A DNA stretch of 17,993 nt from an uncultured Prevotellaceae bacterium (lineage in GTDB: Bacteria > Bacteroidota > Bacteroidia > Bacteroidales > Bacteroidaceae). The notes under the pieces are model-generated. The model was not told where the DNA came from. It searched no databases and worked only from the letters and a program-made list of their open reading frames with translations. Position 1 is the first letter of the stretch, and every line of letters begins with the position of its first letter. The position numbers were made by a program, and so were the translations under genes. Below, piece by piece: positions 1 to 7,953 of the stretch. The stretch is from NCBI GenBank assembly GCA_946624335.1, contig CAMOSA010000026.1:1-17993 (forward strand). Direction: 5' to 3'.

Positions 1-1
1 C

Positions 2-1366
2 ACTCTTACCGACACCGTCGGTGAAACCTTCGGCACTCATATCACCTGCGATGACATAAGGAGCGGAGAAACGCTTGGTCGATTCATTGTAGTCAGTGCG
101 AAGGATATAGTTACGATTGATGACGACAATGTAAGCGAACTTACCCGAAGGATGAATATCAATCTGGAACTCCCAATAGGTATCCTGCACAGTGAACAGG
201 ATCTCAAAAGCACCTGTTCCGGAGCTGGCACCAGAGGCCACGTCGGTGAGGTTATTGTTCACGTACGGATCCCAGCTGGAACGACCGCCACTGGCATCGG
301 GGATGAGGGTATCCCAGTACTTATCCATGTCGAGGCGGATGACTTCACCCTTCTGGTAGCTCGTGAAGTAGAGCTCACCGTTCACGGGGTGGAGGCTGGC
401 ACCATTACACTGACGGTAGTTGGCCAGCTGACGCACCTGTGAGTTACGGCTGAAGTTACCGTCGGCATCGCGGTCGACGATGTACACGGAGTGGGCACGG
501 TAGTTGGGGTCGTCGTTATCAGCCGAAATAATCAGGTGCTCGCGCCAACGCTTCTGTTCGGGCGTGGCGGTGTCGATCCATCCCTCGGGAGCACGGCCGA
601 TGATGTTACCATCCTCGTCTGTCTGGAAAGTGCCATCCTCATTGTAGGCGAAGGGGTCGACGGCGAAGTCAATGGTGCGCAGACGCTCGTTAGAGAACAT
701 GGACAGCGGCAGGATGGTCTGCACAGTCTTATTCTTCAGGTCAAGCAGCTGAATACCATGGGCGACGGTGCCGAAGTGGGGTTCCTGGTCGTAGACGATG
801 AACAGGTGATCGTGGTTATAAGGCGAGAACTGCATCACGCCGTCGTTCTTGAAGCCACTACATTCGCTGAAGGGGCCATCGGTCCAGACGGCATCATCCT
901 CACGCTCGTAGAACTTACCGCAGAGACGGCCAACGACCATCTTACGCTCATAGGTGAATGGCTGTGCTGCCTTACCCGTCTTTCCGCCTACTTCGACGGA
1001 CACAGAGCCTTTCAGTGTCGTGCCTTCGATCTGGTCGTAGGCAGCACTGGGGACATAGGCATAGAGCGCCTCGCTACGGCAGCTCACCACGACAGCCTCC
1101 TTGCCGCCGATGGTCACGTGCACCTGCGAAGTGTCATTGCCGAAATTAGAGCCTTTGATGCAAATCTGCTGGCCCACACTACCCGACGTGGGAGTGAATT
1201 CAGTGATCACCACCGGCTTCGACGGATCGAAGGGCGCTGACGACTGTACGCCATAATAGTCCTCAACCGTGGTCGAAGACTCACAACCTACGATTGCGAA
1301 GCCTGCGAACACGGTTACGATGAGGACTAATGACGTAAACTGTTTAGAACTCAGTTTTCTTGTCAT
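2..1366 (-). CDS. IPT/TIG-domain lipoprotein with probable C-terminal beta-propeller (partial, runs off left edge)
   Basis: The minus-strand frame stays open from an ATG at 1366 to the window edge, giving about 455 codons with the C-terminus missing. The N-terminus has a lipoprotein signal: a hydrophobic stretch at residues 11-27 and a lipobox cysteine at about residue 28 (IVGCES). Residues about 51-139 form an IPT/TIG immunoglobulin-like domain, with the typical pattern P-x-S-G-x-x-G, then KGSNFG, then a closing PFTY. The rest is rich in short beta-strand-like segments (for example LLDLKNKTV and IRLDMDKYWDT), which suggests an NHL/YVTN-like propeller. Proteins of this layout are common in Bacteroidetes glycan-utilisation loci, probably at the cell surface, and often lack a proven ligand. 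The start lies 23 bp after the stop of the glutaminase-A-like gene, so the two are probably cotranscribed. The TIG call is firm; the propeller and any glycan-binding role are inference. Confidence 0.75.
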   Translation of the reverse strand, partial: MTRKLSSKQFTSLVLIVTVFAGFAIVGCESSTTVEDYYGVQSSAPFDPSKPVVITEFTPTSGSVGQQICIKGSNFGNDTSQVHVTIGGKEAVVVSCRSEALYAYVPSAAYDQIEGTTLKGSVSVEVGGKTGKAAQPFTYERKMVVGRLCGKFYEREDDAVWTDGPFSECSGFKNDGVMQFSPYNHDHLFIVYDQEPHFGTVAHGIQLLDLKNKTVQTILPLSMFSNERLRTIDFAVDPFAYNEDGTFQTDEDGNIIGRAPEGWIDTATPEQKRWREHLIISADNDDPNYRAHSVYIVDRDADGNFSRNSQVRQLANYRQCNGASLHPVNGELYFTSYQKGEVIRLDMDKYWDTLIPDASGGRSSWDPYVNNNLTDVASGASSGTGAFEILFTVQDTYWEFQIDIHPSGKFAYIVVINRNYILRTDYNESTKRFSAPYVIAGDMSAEGFTDGVGKS

Positions 1367-1389
1367 AGTGTATTAGGATTAATTAGTGA

Positions 1390-3834
1390 TTATTTGGCTT
1401 GTTTGTCCACCAGGACGCGCATCCAATGGCCGGCGATAACGGAACGGGCTTTGAAACCTACCATCAGTCCGGTCTTTGTGTCATACCAGTCGCTGGTCGG
1501 CACACGCGAACCTGTCTCATTCATATAGTCATAGAGCGGTGTCACGAACTTGAGGAAGTCTGCCTTGTCCTTGGCCATGCCCGCCGTCCACATGATCCAG
1601 TCGCTCTTGGTGTAGTCGCGACGACAGTCAAGGGGAAGGCCATATTTGTTCTGCTTCGTCAGGTAGTACTGAACGTCGCGCTCCATGGCATCGTTGGGGA
1701 AGAGATTCGTGCCCCAGAGCTTGTCCCAGATCATGTTATACTTCTGACTCCACGTGTCTTCACGGTCAAAGGCCAGACGGTAATGGTCATCTTCGCGGGC
1801 ATCCTGTTCCCATTTGACTGCCATCTCCTTGGCACGGGCCATATACTTGTCGGCCGTCTGCTGGTCACCCTTGATACGTGCCATCTCTGCATAGCCGGCG
1901 ATGCCCATGATAGCCTTGACGCTGAGGTTGCAGTTGTGAGCCCAGTGGCCGGCGAAATCATCGGTACAGAGCTGGTTGGCAGGATCCTGACCGTTCTCCG
2001 AGAGGTAGTCGGCCCATGTGGTGATGACGTCCCAGTACTTGTCCACATACCTCGTGCTGTTCTCGATGCGGCAGATTTGCGCCGCCAACGTCAGCATATT
2101 ACCAGCCTCCTCAAGAGGCATATCGCCACCGTAGACTTGGCCGTTGGCAATGGGATAGGTGCCCAGATCGTGAGCGGCAAAAGGCTTCGTCCAACGGCCG
2201 CTGAGACTATAGTCGAAGATGGATGTCATCTGAGCCTTCTGCAACTCGGGGTTATAAGCCAGGAACAGGGGTGACTCAGGATATGTCAGGTCGACAGTGT
2301 TGACGCAACCGTTGGAGTTATTCTCCTTCGAGAAGAAGAGCAGGTTGCCCTGGTCGTCCTTGAAGAGCTTATGGGCTGCGATGACGTGGCGATAGGAGGC
2401 TGAGAGTATCTCGGCATATTTCTTGTCGCCAGCCTGCATGGCGTCGTCGTAGATCATCTTATCGAACTCGCGGCAACGCTTCATTATGCTGGCATATTCC
2501 TTGTTCAAGCGGTCGAACATATCGAATATCGTCACCTGACCCTCGTGAGCCCAGTAAGCCTTGTAGCGCTTGTACATATATTCGATGTCCTGTATTTCGT
2601 CATAGCCGACCATCATGAAGCTGGCTGCGTTGTCGATGTTGCCGAGATTGCGAGTGAACACGAGCTGATCGCCCTCGGCCAAGCTCACCTCACCATTGAT
2701 GGCAGGTATATAGAGGTAGCCCCAGTCGATGCAGATGCCATCGCCCTTCTTGGCCAAGATGGGCTGATCGACGGTGCCGCTCTTGGCGTACTGCACGCCG
2801 TTCTCGGTGACAAGTTCCGAACGGGTGGGCTGTGAAGTCTTGTTCAGGACCAGCTCGCGAGCTGCCGTGACGCAGAACTGCACGTCGTGCTTCTTGCCGT
2901 CGGTAGAACGAACCTGATAGGAGATATAGTTAATGGGGGAAGACAGCAGGTCATAGTCATCGATGAGCATCGGAGCGGTGAAAACGACATCCAGTTCAAC
3001 AGGACCGCACGCGAACGTATAATAGGTATTCGTAGCCAGCACGTCCACGCTTTTCTGCTCGGCCGTCACGACAGTCGTTTTCTCCGAGGTATTCTTAAAG
3101 AGACCGAAGTCCGTATAGGCACCACCTGTCGTGTTATGACAATGAGCGGCGATCACGTTGTCACCCTCGTGGAGCAGCGATTTCAGTTCGTCATCGATAT
3201 GCAGGCGCACACCTTCGACCCACGTCTCTCCCGTATCAGCGACTTTCGTACCGTTGATATACAACTCGAAGACATCGTCGTGTGAATAGATGATCCAGAG
3301 GTCTTCCTTCAGGTCGTCTGCCGTGAGCTTCACCGCACGTCGCACGTAGAGGTCGCTGTTGAGGTCGCTCCAATGGGTGCGTACGAAGTCGAGGCCGTCG
3401 GAGCCCCAGGCGGCCTGTCCACGCTGCCAGTCGGTGGGTACGAACTCAGGACGCTGCCATCCTTCGCGCTGCACGGCACGGGTGTAATCAGCCTCCCACG
3501 CTTCCTCGTCGGCCATCGGCGCAATGCTTTTCAGCACGAAGCGTTCGGCCCCCATCCAACGGTAGACAGTACCATCGACGGTGAGCAGACCTTCCATGGG
3601 CTTCTCATCGTTAGTCCAGTGGCGCGTAGTGCCGTCTGTCAGTTTGTCGTAGGGCGACCAGATAGAAAAATAAGGGTCAGACACAAGCAAAGGCACCGAC
3701 GGAGCCCTCAGTTCTGTCGATTGATAGGGCTGGAAAATGCCGTCTGCAGAATTACTACCGGCCTGGCTTGAGCAACTCACGCCGCACATCAGAGCGGAAG
3801 CCACGAGTGCATTGATGATAAAATGTCTCTTCAT
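1390..3834 (-). CDS. Glutaminase A-like family lipoprotein (DUF4964/DUF5127/DUF4965/DUF1793 type)
   Basis: This is an 814-residue secreted lipoprotein with signal peptide residues 1-20 and lipobox cysteine 21 (GVSC). A DUF4964-type N-terminal motif lies at about 52-75 (SDPYFSIWSPYDKLTDG). A GtaA N-terminal (DUF5127-like) region follows at about 80-400, and a six-hairpin helical region at about 410-800. Conserved family motifs are PFAAHDLGTYP (551-561), MPLEEAGNML (572-581) and DFAGHWAHNCNLSVKA (626-641). Residues about 113-250 look like a galactose-binding jelly-roll of the GH2 type (VRRAVKL, LYINGTKV, EGDNVIAAHCHN) lying within the N-terminal part. Fungal GtaA members are called glutaminases; the many Bacteroidetes members sit beside glycan genes and their real substrate is mostly untested. 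It is the first gene of a likely operon with the TIG lipoprotein downstream, and is divergent from the GH43-like gene. The family call is strong; glutaminase activity is not shown by the sequence. Confidence 0.87.
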   Translation of the reverse strand: MKRHFIINALVASALMCGVSCSSQAGSNSADGIFQPYQSTELRAPSVPLLVSDPYFSIWSPYDKLTDGTTRHWTNDEKPMEGLLTVDGTVYRWMGAERFVLKSIAPMADEEAWEADYTRAVQREGWQRPEFVPTDWQRGQAAWGSDGLDFVRTHWSDLNSDLYVRRAVKLTADDLKEDLWIIYSHDDVFELYINGTKVADTGETWVEGVRLHIDDELKSLLHEGDNVIAAHCHNTTGGAYTDFGLFKNTSEKTTVVTAEQKSVDVLATNTYYTFACGPVELDVVFTAPMLIDDYDLLSSPINYISYQVRSTDGKKHDVQFCVTAARELVLNKTSQPTRSELVTENGVQYAKSGTVDQPILAKKGDGICIDWGYLYIPAINGEVSLAEGDQLVFTRNLGNIDNAASFMMVGYDEIQDIEYMYKRYKAYWAHEGQVTIFDMFDRLNKEYASIMKRCREFDKMIYDDAMQAGDKKYAEILSASYRHVIAAHKLFKDDQGNLLFFSKENNSNGCVNTVDLTYPESPLFLAYNPELQKAQMTSIFDYSLSGRWTKPFAAHDLGTYPIANGQVYGGDMPLEEAGNMLTLAAQICRIENSTRYVDKYWDVITTWADYLSENGQDPANQLCTDDFAGHWAHNCNLSVKAIMGIAGYAEMARIKGDQQTADKYMARAKEMAVKWEQDAREDDHYRLAFDREDTWSQKYNMIWDKLWGTNLFPNDAMERDVQYYLTKQNKYGLPLDCRRDYTKSDWIMWTAGMAKDKADFLKFVTPLYDYMNETGSRVPTSDWYDTKTGLMVGFKARSVIAGHWMRVLVDKQAK

Positions 3835-3965
3835 ATATAGTTTATTATATTTGGTTTATTAGAACCTTCCTTAATGATAATTTGCCGGATAGCACTCCTG
3901 CCATTGCCGTTCTTCCTAAAAAAACAATCTTTTTACGCATAAACAAACCCATACCCCGACCTAAA

Positions 3966-3991
3966 ACTAACTAACGATTACTAACTAACGA
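3966..3991. repeat. 12-bp direct repeat, possible operator
   Basis: ACTAACTAACGA occurs at 3966-3977 and again at 3980-3991, a 14-bp start-to-start spacing, and a shortened copy (AACTAAC) follows at about 3992. Two direct copies in a divergent promoter region suit a dimeric regulator site. If the minus-strand promoter at 4051-4058 is used, the repeat would lie in the transcribed leader of the glutaminase-like gene. Regulatory function is inferred. Confidence 0.4.
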
Positions 3992-4050
3992 AACTAACTT
4001 TCTTTATCAACTATCTCATTCTTTTTGCGGTTAATCATTGTTTTCATCGG

Positions 4051-4058
4051 CAAAATTA
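4051..4058 (-). promoter_or_regulatory. Candidate Bacteroidetes -7 element for the glutaminase-like operon
   Basis: Read on the minus strand this is TAATTTTG, matching TAnnTTTG. It is the only such match in this spacer that points toward the minus-strand operon. It would give a leader of roughly 210 nt. No convincing -33 TTTG element was seen. Confidence 0.35.
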
Positions 4059-4184
4059 CACGCTTATTATATAATAAAAGGTGAATTGCTCTTCAAAACA
4101 AGAAAAAAACCGTTCATATGTTTTTATTCACCCCCTCAAACTTTTTTCTTGGCCTAAAATTTCTGCTATCTGAAATAATTTTCA

Positions 4185-4192
4185 TACATTTG
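4185..4192 (+). promoter_or_regulatory. Bacteroidetes -7 element for the GH43-like gene
   Basis: TACATTTG matches TAnnTTTG exactly and lies 18-27 bp before the two possible start codons, so transcription would start near 4199. The -33 region is weak (TTCTG near 4161). Confidence 0.6.
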
Positions 4193-4218
4193 CAGCGCCT
4201 AATCGCAGAATGAGAAAT

Positions 4219-5244
4219 ATGAAGAGAGTCATCATAAGCGTTTTCTGTGTTTTTTCACTGCTCCTGACATGGAGCTGCAATGAGCAGCGCCAAGAAGAGA
4301 GCGCGAGTATCCTTTTGTTCAAGGGACGCGAATATCCCTATGCCTTCTGCTGGCAAGGCACCTATTATTTCATGATGCAACCGCAGGGCGACCAGTTCAC
4401 GCTATATGCCACCAACGACCTGCGGCAACTGCCTTCGGCAAAGCCTAAGACGATATGGTCACCCGACAGCCTCAACCTGCATCATTTCTGGGCGCCCGAG
4501 ATCTACCGCATCAACAATAAGTGGTATATTTACTTCGAAGCTGACGACGGCAACACAGACAACCACCAGCTCTACGTCATCGAGAACGACTCCGACGACC
4601 CCATGACGGGGGAATGGACGATGAAAGGCATCCTTCACACCAATGACGACTGGAACTTCGGCCTACATCCCAATGTCCTCGAGGTACGGGGCGAACTCTA
4701 CCTGCTGTGGTCGGGATGGCCCAAGCGCCGAGTGGAGCATGAGACACAATGTATCTACATCGCTCACATGAGCAATCCGTGGACGGTAGACTCGGAGCGC
4801 GTCATGCTCTCGCAACCCGAATACGAATGGGAACGCCAGTGGATCAATCCTGATGGCACACGATCGGCCTATCCTATCTACGTCAACGAGAATCCAGAGG
4901 CATACCTCTCGCCCGACGGGTCACAGGTTTGCCTATTCTACTCCGCCAGCGGCGTATGGACACGCTACCACACCCTCGGTATGCTCACAGCCCCGGCAAC
5001 AGCCAACCTCCTGGACCCCGGCGTATGGACGAAATCGCCCGAACCCATCATCATCGAGGAAGGGGCATATGGCACATCCAACATCAGCGTCGTGAGTAAC
5101 AGGGACAGCACCTTCCTGCTATACGAAGCGCTGCGAGCCGATCATCCCGGCGAGGTAGAACAGCGCAGCATCTTCCTTAAGACGGTGCGATGGGACGAAG
5201 ATGGCAAGTTGCGCTTCAACGACAACAGCGACGAACCACAATAG
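4219..5244 (+). CDS. GH43-like lipoprotein, catalytic aspartates apparently lost
   Basis: The fold is that of a glycoside hydrolase family 43 five-bladed beta-propeller on a lipoprotein (341 residues from this start; numbering below is from the upstream ATG at 4210, 344 residues). The lipobox cysteine is residue 23 (LTWSCN). GH43 signatures are FWAPEI (93-98), LYLLWSGW (163-170), VNENPE (225-230, holding the probable general acid Glu227) and YSASGVWTRYHTLGMLTA (244-261). The usual ADP motif with the base aspartate aligns with REYPYAF (40-46), and the second aspartate (ID before the YLLWSG strand) aligns with LHPN (His153). The later GxGH motif is GAYGTS. The protein may therefore be inactive, or a sugar-binding descendant. 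The ATG at 4219 is preferred because it gives a compact signal peptide and a leader of about 20 nt from the promoter; the ATG at 4210 is the alternative. The porP gene starts 96 bp downstream on the same strand. Confidence 0.78.
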   Translation: MKRVIISVFCVFSLLLTWSCNEQRQEESASILLFKGREYPYAFCWQGTYYFMMQPQGDQFTLYATNDLRQLPSAKPKTIWSPDSLNLHHFWAPEIYRINNKWYIYFEADDGNTDNHQLYVIENDSDDPMTGEWTMKGILHTNDDWNFGLHPNVLEVRGELYLLWSGWPKRRVEHETQCIYIAHMSNPWTVDSERVMLSQPEYEWERQWINPDGTRSAYPIYVNENPEAYLSPDGSQVCLFYSASGVWTRYHTLGMLTAPATANLLDPGVWTKSPEPIIIEEGAYGTSNISVVSNRDSTFLLYEALRADHPGEVEQRSIFLKTVRWDEDGKLRFNDNSDEPQ

Positions 5245-5326
5245 GAACCCACAATAGATGCCCTGCCATAAGTCGGACAGAAGCAAAACAGGTAAGACGG
5301 AAGCTATATCAGCATATAATATAAAT

Positions 5327-5332
5327 AAGGAG
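5327..5332 (+). promoter_or_regulatory. Shine-Dalgarno sequence for porP
   Basis: AAGGAG lies 8 bp before the ATG at 5341. A strong ribosome binding site is uncommon in this window and supports the upstream start of porP over the ATG at 5377. Confidence 0.6.
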
Positions 5333-5340
5333 TAAAACTT

Positions 5341-6330
5341 ATGCCCAAAAAGACCAAGCATTGGCAATGGCTCTCAATGCCTAAGGTCACACATCTACGA
5401 TGGATGATGGCCAGCATGTGCGTGCTCCTCGCCCTCCCGACTCGTGCACAGTACGATGCCGCCTTCAACCACTATTGGAACCTCCAGACCTTCTACAATC
5501 CCGCAGCTTCCGGCCTGAAGGGACAGCTGGACGTCCAGGCTGGTTATGCGATGCAGATGATGGGCTACACTCACGCCCCGGCCACGATGATCATCACCGC
5601 CGACATACCGCTATGGATGATTGGACCGGCACACGGCCTCGGCGCCGGCTTCGTCAACGACAAGATAGGCCTTTTCGAGCACAAGCGCTTTTTCATCCAG
5701 TATGCCTACCACCAAAAACTGTGGGGAGGACGCCTCAGTGCCGGCGTACGTGCCGGCTTGCTGGCCGAATCGTTCGATGGCACCGGCCTCGACCTGATTG
5801 ACAGCAACGACCAGGCCTTCCCGACCTCCGAAGTCAATGGCACGGCTTTTGACCTCGACGCCGGCCTACGCTACGACGGTAAGAGCTGGTATGCGGGCTT
5901 CTCCGTCATGCATACATTAGCCCCCTTAGTCACTCTCGGAGACAACAAAGCGAATGAATATGAGGTGCCTCAGACGTTTTATTTGACTGGAGGATACAAT
6001 ATTCGGCTAAAAAATCCGTTATTATCTATGCAGACCTCAGCCATCGTGCGCACCGATTTACAAAACTGGCGTGGCGATGTGACTGCCCGTCTGTGTTACA
6101 ACGGTCCAAAAGGCAAGCTCTATCTGGGCGCTGGCTATAGCCCTACGGTATCAGCGTCACTCCTCATCGGCGGCGATTTCCACGGCATACAACTCGGCTA
6201 CTGCTATGAGTGCTACACCTCCGGCATCGGAGCCCTACAGGGCACACACGAGATTTCCATTGGCTATACCACTGATTTAGACCTATTCAAGAAAGGCCGA
6301 AACCGTCACCAAAGCGTAAGAATACTCTGA
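5341..6330 (+). CDS. porP: PorP/SprF family type IX secretion outer-membrane protein
   Basis: This is a 329-residue outer-membrane beta-barrel of the PorP/SprF family, which works with the T9SS core and is linked to the motor complex in Porphyromonas gingivalis. A signal peptide ends near residue 36 (LPTRAQ), later than usual because this start adds about 12 residues; the Shine-Dalgarno sequence supports it. The family signature FYNPAASG is at 51-58. Alternating beta-strand segments run to the end (VQAGYAM, LGAGFVNDKIG, LSAGVRAGLL, LYLGAGYSP, IQLGYCYE, HEISIGYTTD). It is the first gene of the T9SS block, with gldK 31 bp downstream, and no TAnnTTTG promoter was seen in the 96 bp before it. A patch around 5925-6060 is clearly richer in A+T and uses rarer codons (TTA, TTG, CGG, ATT) than the rest. 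The family call is firm. Confidence 0.93.
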   Translation: MPKKTKHWQWLSMPKVTHLRWMMASMCVLLALPTRAQYDAAFNHYWNLQTFYNPAASGLKGQLDVQAGYAMQMMGYTHAPATMIITADIPLWMIGPAHGLGAGFVNDKIGLFEHKRFFIQYAYHQKLWGGRLSAGVRAGLLAESFDGTGLDLIDSNDQAFPTSEVNGTAFDLDAGLRYDGKSWYAGFSVMHTLAPLVTLGDNKANEYEVPQTFYLTGGYNIRLKNPLLSMQTSAIVRTDLQNWRGDVTARLCYNGPKGKLYLGAGYSPTVSASLLIGGDFHGIQLGYCYECYTSGIGALQGTHEISIGYTTDLDLFKKGRNRHQSVRIL

Positions 6331-6361
6331 GTACAATAACGAAAACAGCATAATTATTGAT

Positions 6362-7855
6362 ATGAGAAAGAAATCACTGAGTCAAGCACCCTCACTCGGA
6401 AGAAGAGTCGCCAGCGGAGCCATGGCCCTTGTCATGGTGCTCGTCACGGCTTCCATACTCACGTCATGCGCAGGCGCCAAGTCTAACGCCATGGCTACGG
6501 GCGGTGAGATTACGGGGGTGCGCGGTACGTCCTTCAGCGAAGCCGCTCCCTTCGGCATGGTCGCCGTCCCAAAAGGGTCACTTCACGTAGGCCTCGAAGA
6601 TGGAGACACCCTCTGGGGGGCTGGATTCCCCAGTCGCGACATCAGCGTTGACGGCTTCTGGATGGATCAGACCGAGGTCTCCAATGCCAAGTACCGCCAG
6701 TTCGTCTTCTGGGTGCGCGACAGCATTATCCGCGAGCGTCTGGCCGACCCCGCTTTCGGCGGCGACGAGACTTACAAGATTGAGGAAGACAAAGAGGGCA
6801 ATCCGATCACACCCCACCTGAACTGGAACAAGGCCATCCCCTGGCGAAAGGCAACCGAGGATGAGGCACGCGCCATCGAGAGCGTCTACGTCACACATCC
6901 CATCGATGGCACTAAGATGCTCGACGCCAGCCAGATGAACTATCGATATGAAGTCTACAACTACGCCATGGCCGGTCTGCGCAAGTACCGCCTCAACCCC
7001 GAGGAGCGTGACCTGAACACAGACCACGAGGTGTCCGATGCCGAAGTCATGATCTCGAAGGATACGGCCTATATCGATGACGACGGAAAGATCGTCCGCC
7101 AGACCATCACACGTCCGCTCTCCGGTCCTTGGGACTTTCTCAACACCTACATCATCAATATCTACCCTGATACGACCTGCTGGGTCAACGACTTCCAGAA
7201 CGCAGAGAACGAGCGCTATCTGCGCCTCTACTTCTCCAATCCCGCCTACGATGACTATCCCGTCGTCGGCGTATCGTGGGAGCAGGCCACAGCCTTCTGC
7301 CGCTGGCGCACCGAGTTCCTCATGAAAGGCCTCGGAGGCAACGGCGCCGACGTGCAGCCCTTCCGTCTGCCGACAGAGATCGAATGGGAGTACGCGGCTC
7401 GCGGCAAAGAAGGCAACCCCTTCCCGTGGGAGTCGACGGACGTCAAGAGCGACAAGGGATGCTTCTACGCCAACTTCAAGCCCGACCGAGGCAACTACAC
7501 CCTCGACGGCTCGCTCATCACCTCTAAGTGCGGCATCTTCTCCGCCAACAGCAATGGGCTCTACGACATGGCTGGCAACGTGGCCGAATGGACGTCCACG
7601 GTCTACACCGAAGCAGGCGTCGATGCGATGTCCGACCTGAATCCCGAACTGAGGTATGACGCAGCCAAGGAAGACCCCTATCGTCTGAAGAAGAAGAGCA
7701 TCCGAGGCGGCTCTTGGAAAGACCCGGAGTCGATGATTCGATCGGCATGGCGATCCTATGAGTACCAGAACCAGCCTCGTTCCTACATCGGTTTCCGATG
7801 CGTACGCTCTATGGTGCGCGATGCCAGCGGCATTAAGAACAAAGGTAAGAAATAA
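6362..7855 (+). CDS. gldK: T9SS lipoprotein GldK/PorK
   Basis: GldK/PorK forms, with GldN/PorN, the large periplasmic ring attached to the outer membrane in the type IX secretion system. The 497-residue product has a lipoprotein signal with cysteine 36 (LTSCAG) and no acidic residues right after it, consistent with anchoring on the periplasmic face. A formylglycine-generating-enzyme/sulfatase-modifying-factor fold spans about 66-484: VVGVSWEQATAFCRWR (301-316), RLPTEIEWEYAARG (335-348), GLYDMAGNVAEW (399-410), RGGSW (448-452) and the closing GFRCVR (477-482). The paired catalytic cysteines of true FGE after RGGS are absent, as expected for a structural GldK. A family-typical insert lies at about 125-295. 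It sits between porP and gldL, without a Shine-Dalgarno sequence. GldJ is a paralogue, but its absence and the gene order favour GldK. Confidence 0.95.
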   Translation: MRKKSLSQAPSLGRRVASGAMALVMVLVTASILTSCAGAKSNAMATGGEITGVRGTSFSEAAPFGMVAVPKGSLHVGLEDGDTLWGAGFPSRDISVDGFWMDQTEVSNAKYRQFVFWVRDSIIRERLADPAFGGDETYKIEEDKEGNPITPHLNWNKAIPWRKATEDEARAIESVYVTHPIDGTKMLDASQMNYRYEVYNYAMAGLRKYRLNPEERDLNTDHEVSDAEVMISKDTAYIDDDGKIVRQTITRPLSGPWDFLNTYIINIYPDTTCWVNDFQNAENERYLRLYFSNPAYDDYPVVGVSWEQATAFCRWRTEFLMKGLGGNGADVQPFRLPTEIEWEYAARGKEGNPFPWESTDVKSDKGCFYANFKPDRGNYTLDGSLITSKCGIFSANSNGLYDMAGNVAEWTSTVYTEAGVDAMSDLNPELRYDAAKEDPYRLKKKSIRGGSWKDPESMIRSAWRSYEYQNQPRSYIGFRCVRSMVRDASGIKNKGKK

Positions 7856-7860
7856 AACAA

Positions 7861-7921
7861 ATGAAAGCTTTAAGGATCATACGTGCCGCATGATGACCAT
7901 CCGCCGCCCTCAATCCTTAAA
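7861..7921 (+). other. Inverted repeat and 10-codon mini-ORF in the gldK-gldL gap
   Basis: TTTAAGGAT (7869-7877) and ATCCTTAAA (7913-7921) are perfect inverted copies with a nested ATCAT/ATGAT pair inside. A short open frame MKALRIIRAA runs from 7861 to its stop at 7893 across the left arm. The structure could be an RNA stability or processing element. A coding role for the short frame is speculative. Confidence 0.35.
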
Positions 7922-7953
7922 TACATATAGCCATTAAAACCTGAAATCAGAAG

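Larger units (their letters stand above)
3835..4209. other. Divergent intergenic region between two lipoprotein genes
   Basis: This 375-bp AT-rich spacer lies between oppositely transcribed genes. It holds a good plus-strand -7 element (4185-4192), a minus-strand -7 candidate (4051-4058) and a 12-bp direct repeat (3966-3991). No open frame with plausible coding character and no RNA gene were seen. Confidence 0.7.

Noticed and set aside
491..1240. 249-codon plus-strand frame opposite the TIG lipoprotein
   Set aside because: The minus-strand frame has a lipoprotein signal and a TIG domain. The plus frame has no start context and no motif.
6362..7855. True formylglycine-generating enzyme
   Set aside because: The catalytic cysteine pair after RGGS is absent, and the gene sits between porP and gldL, so it is GldK.
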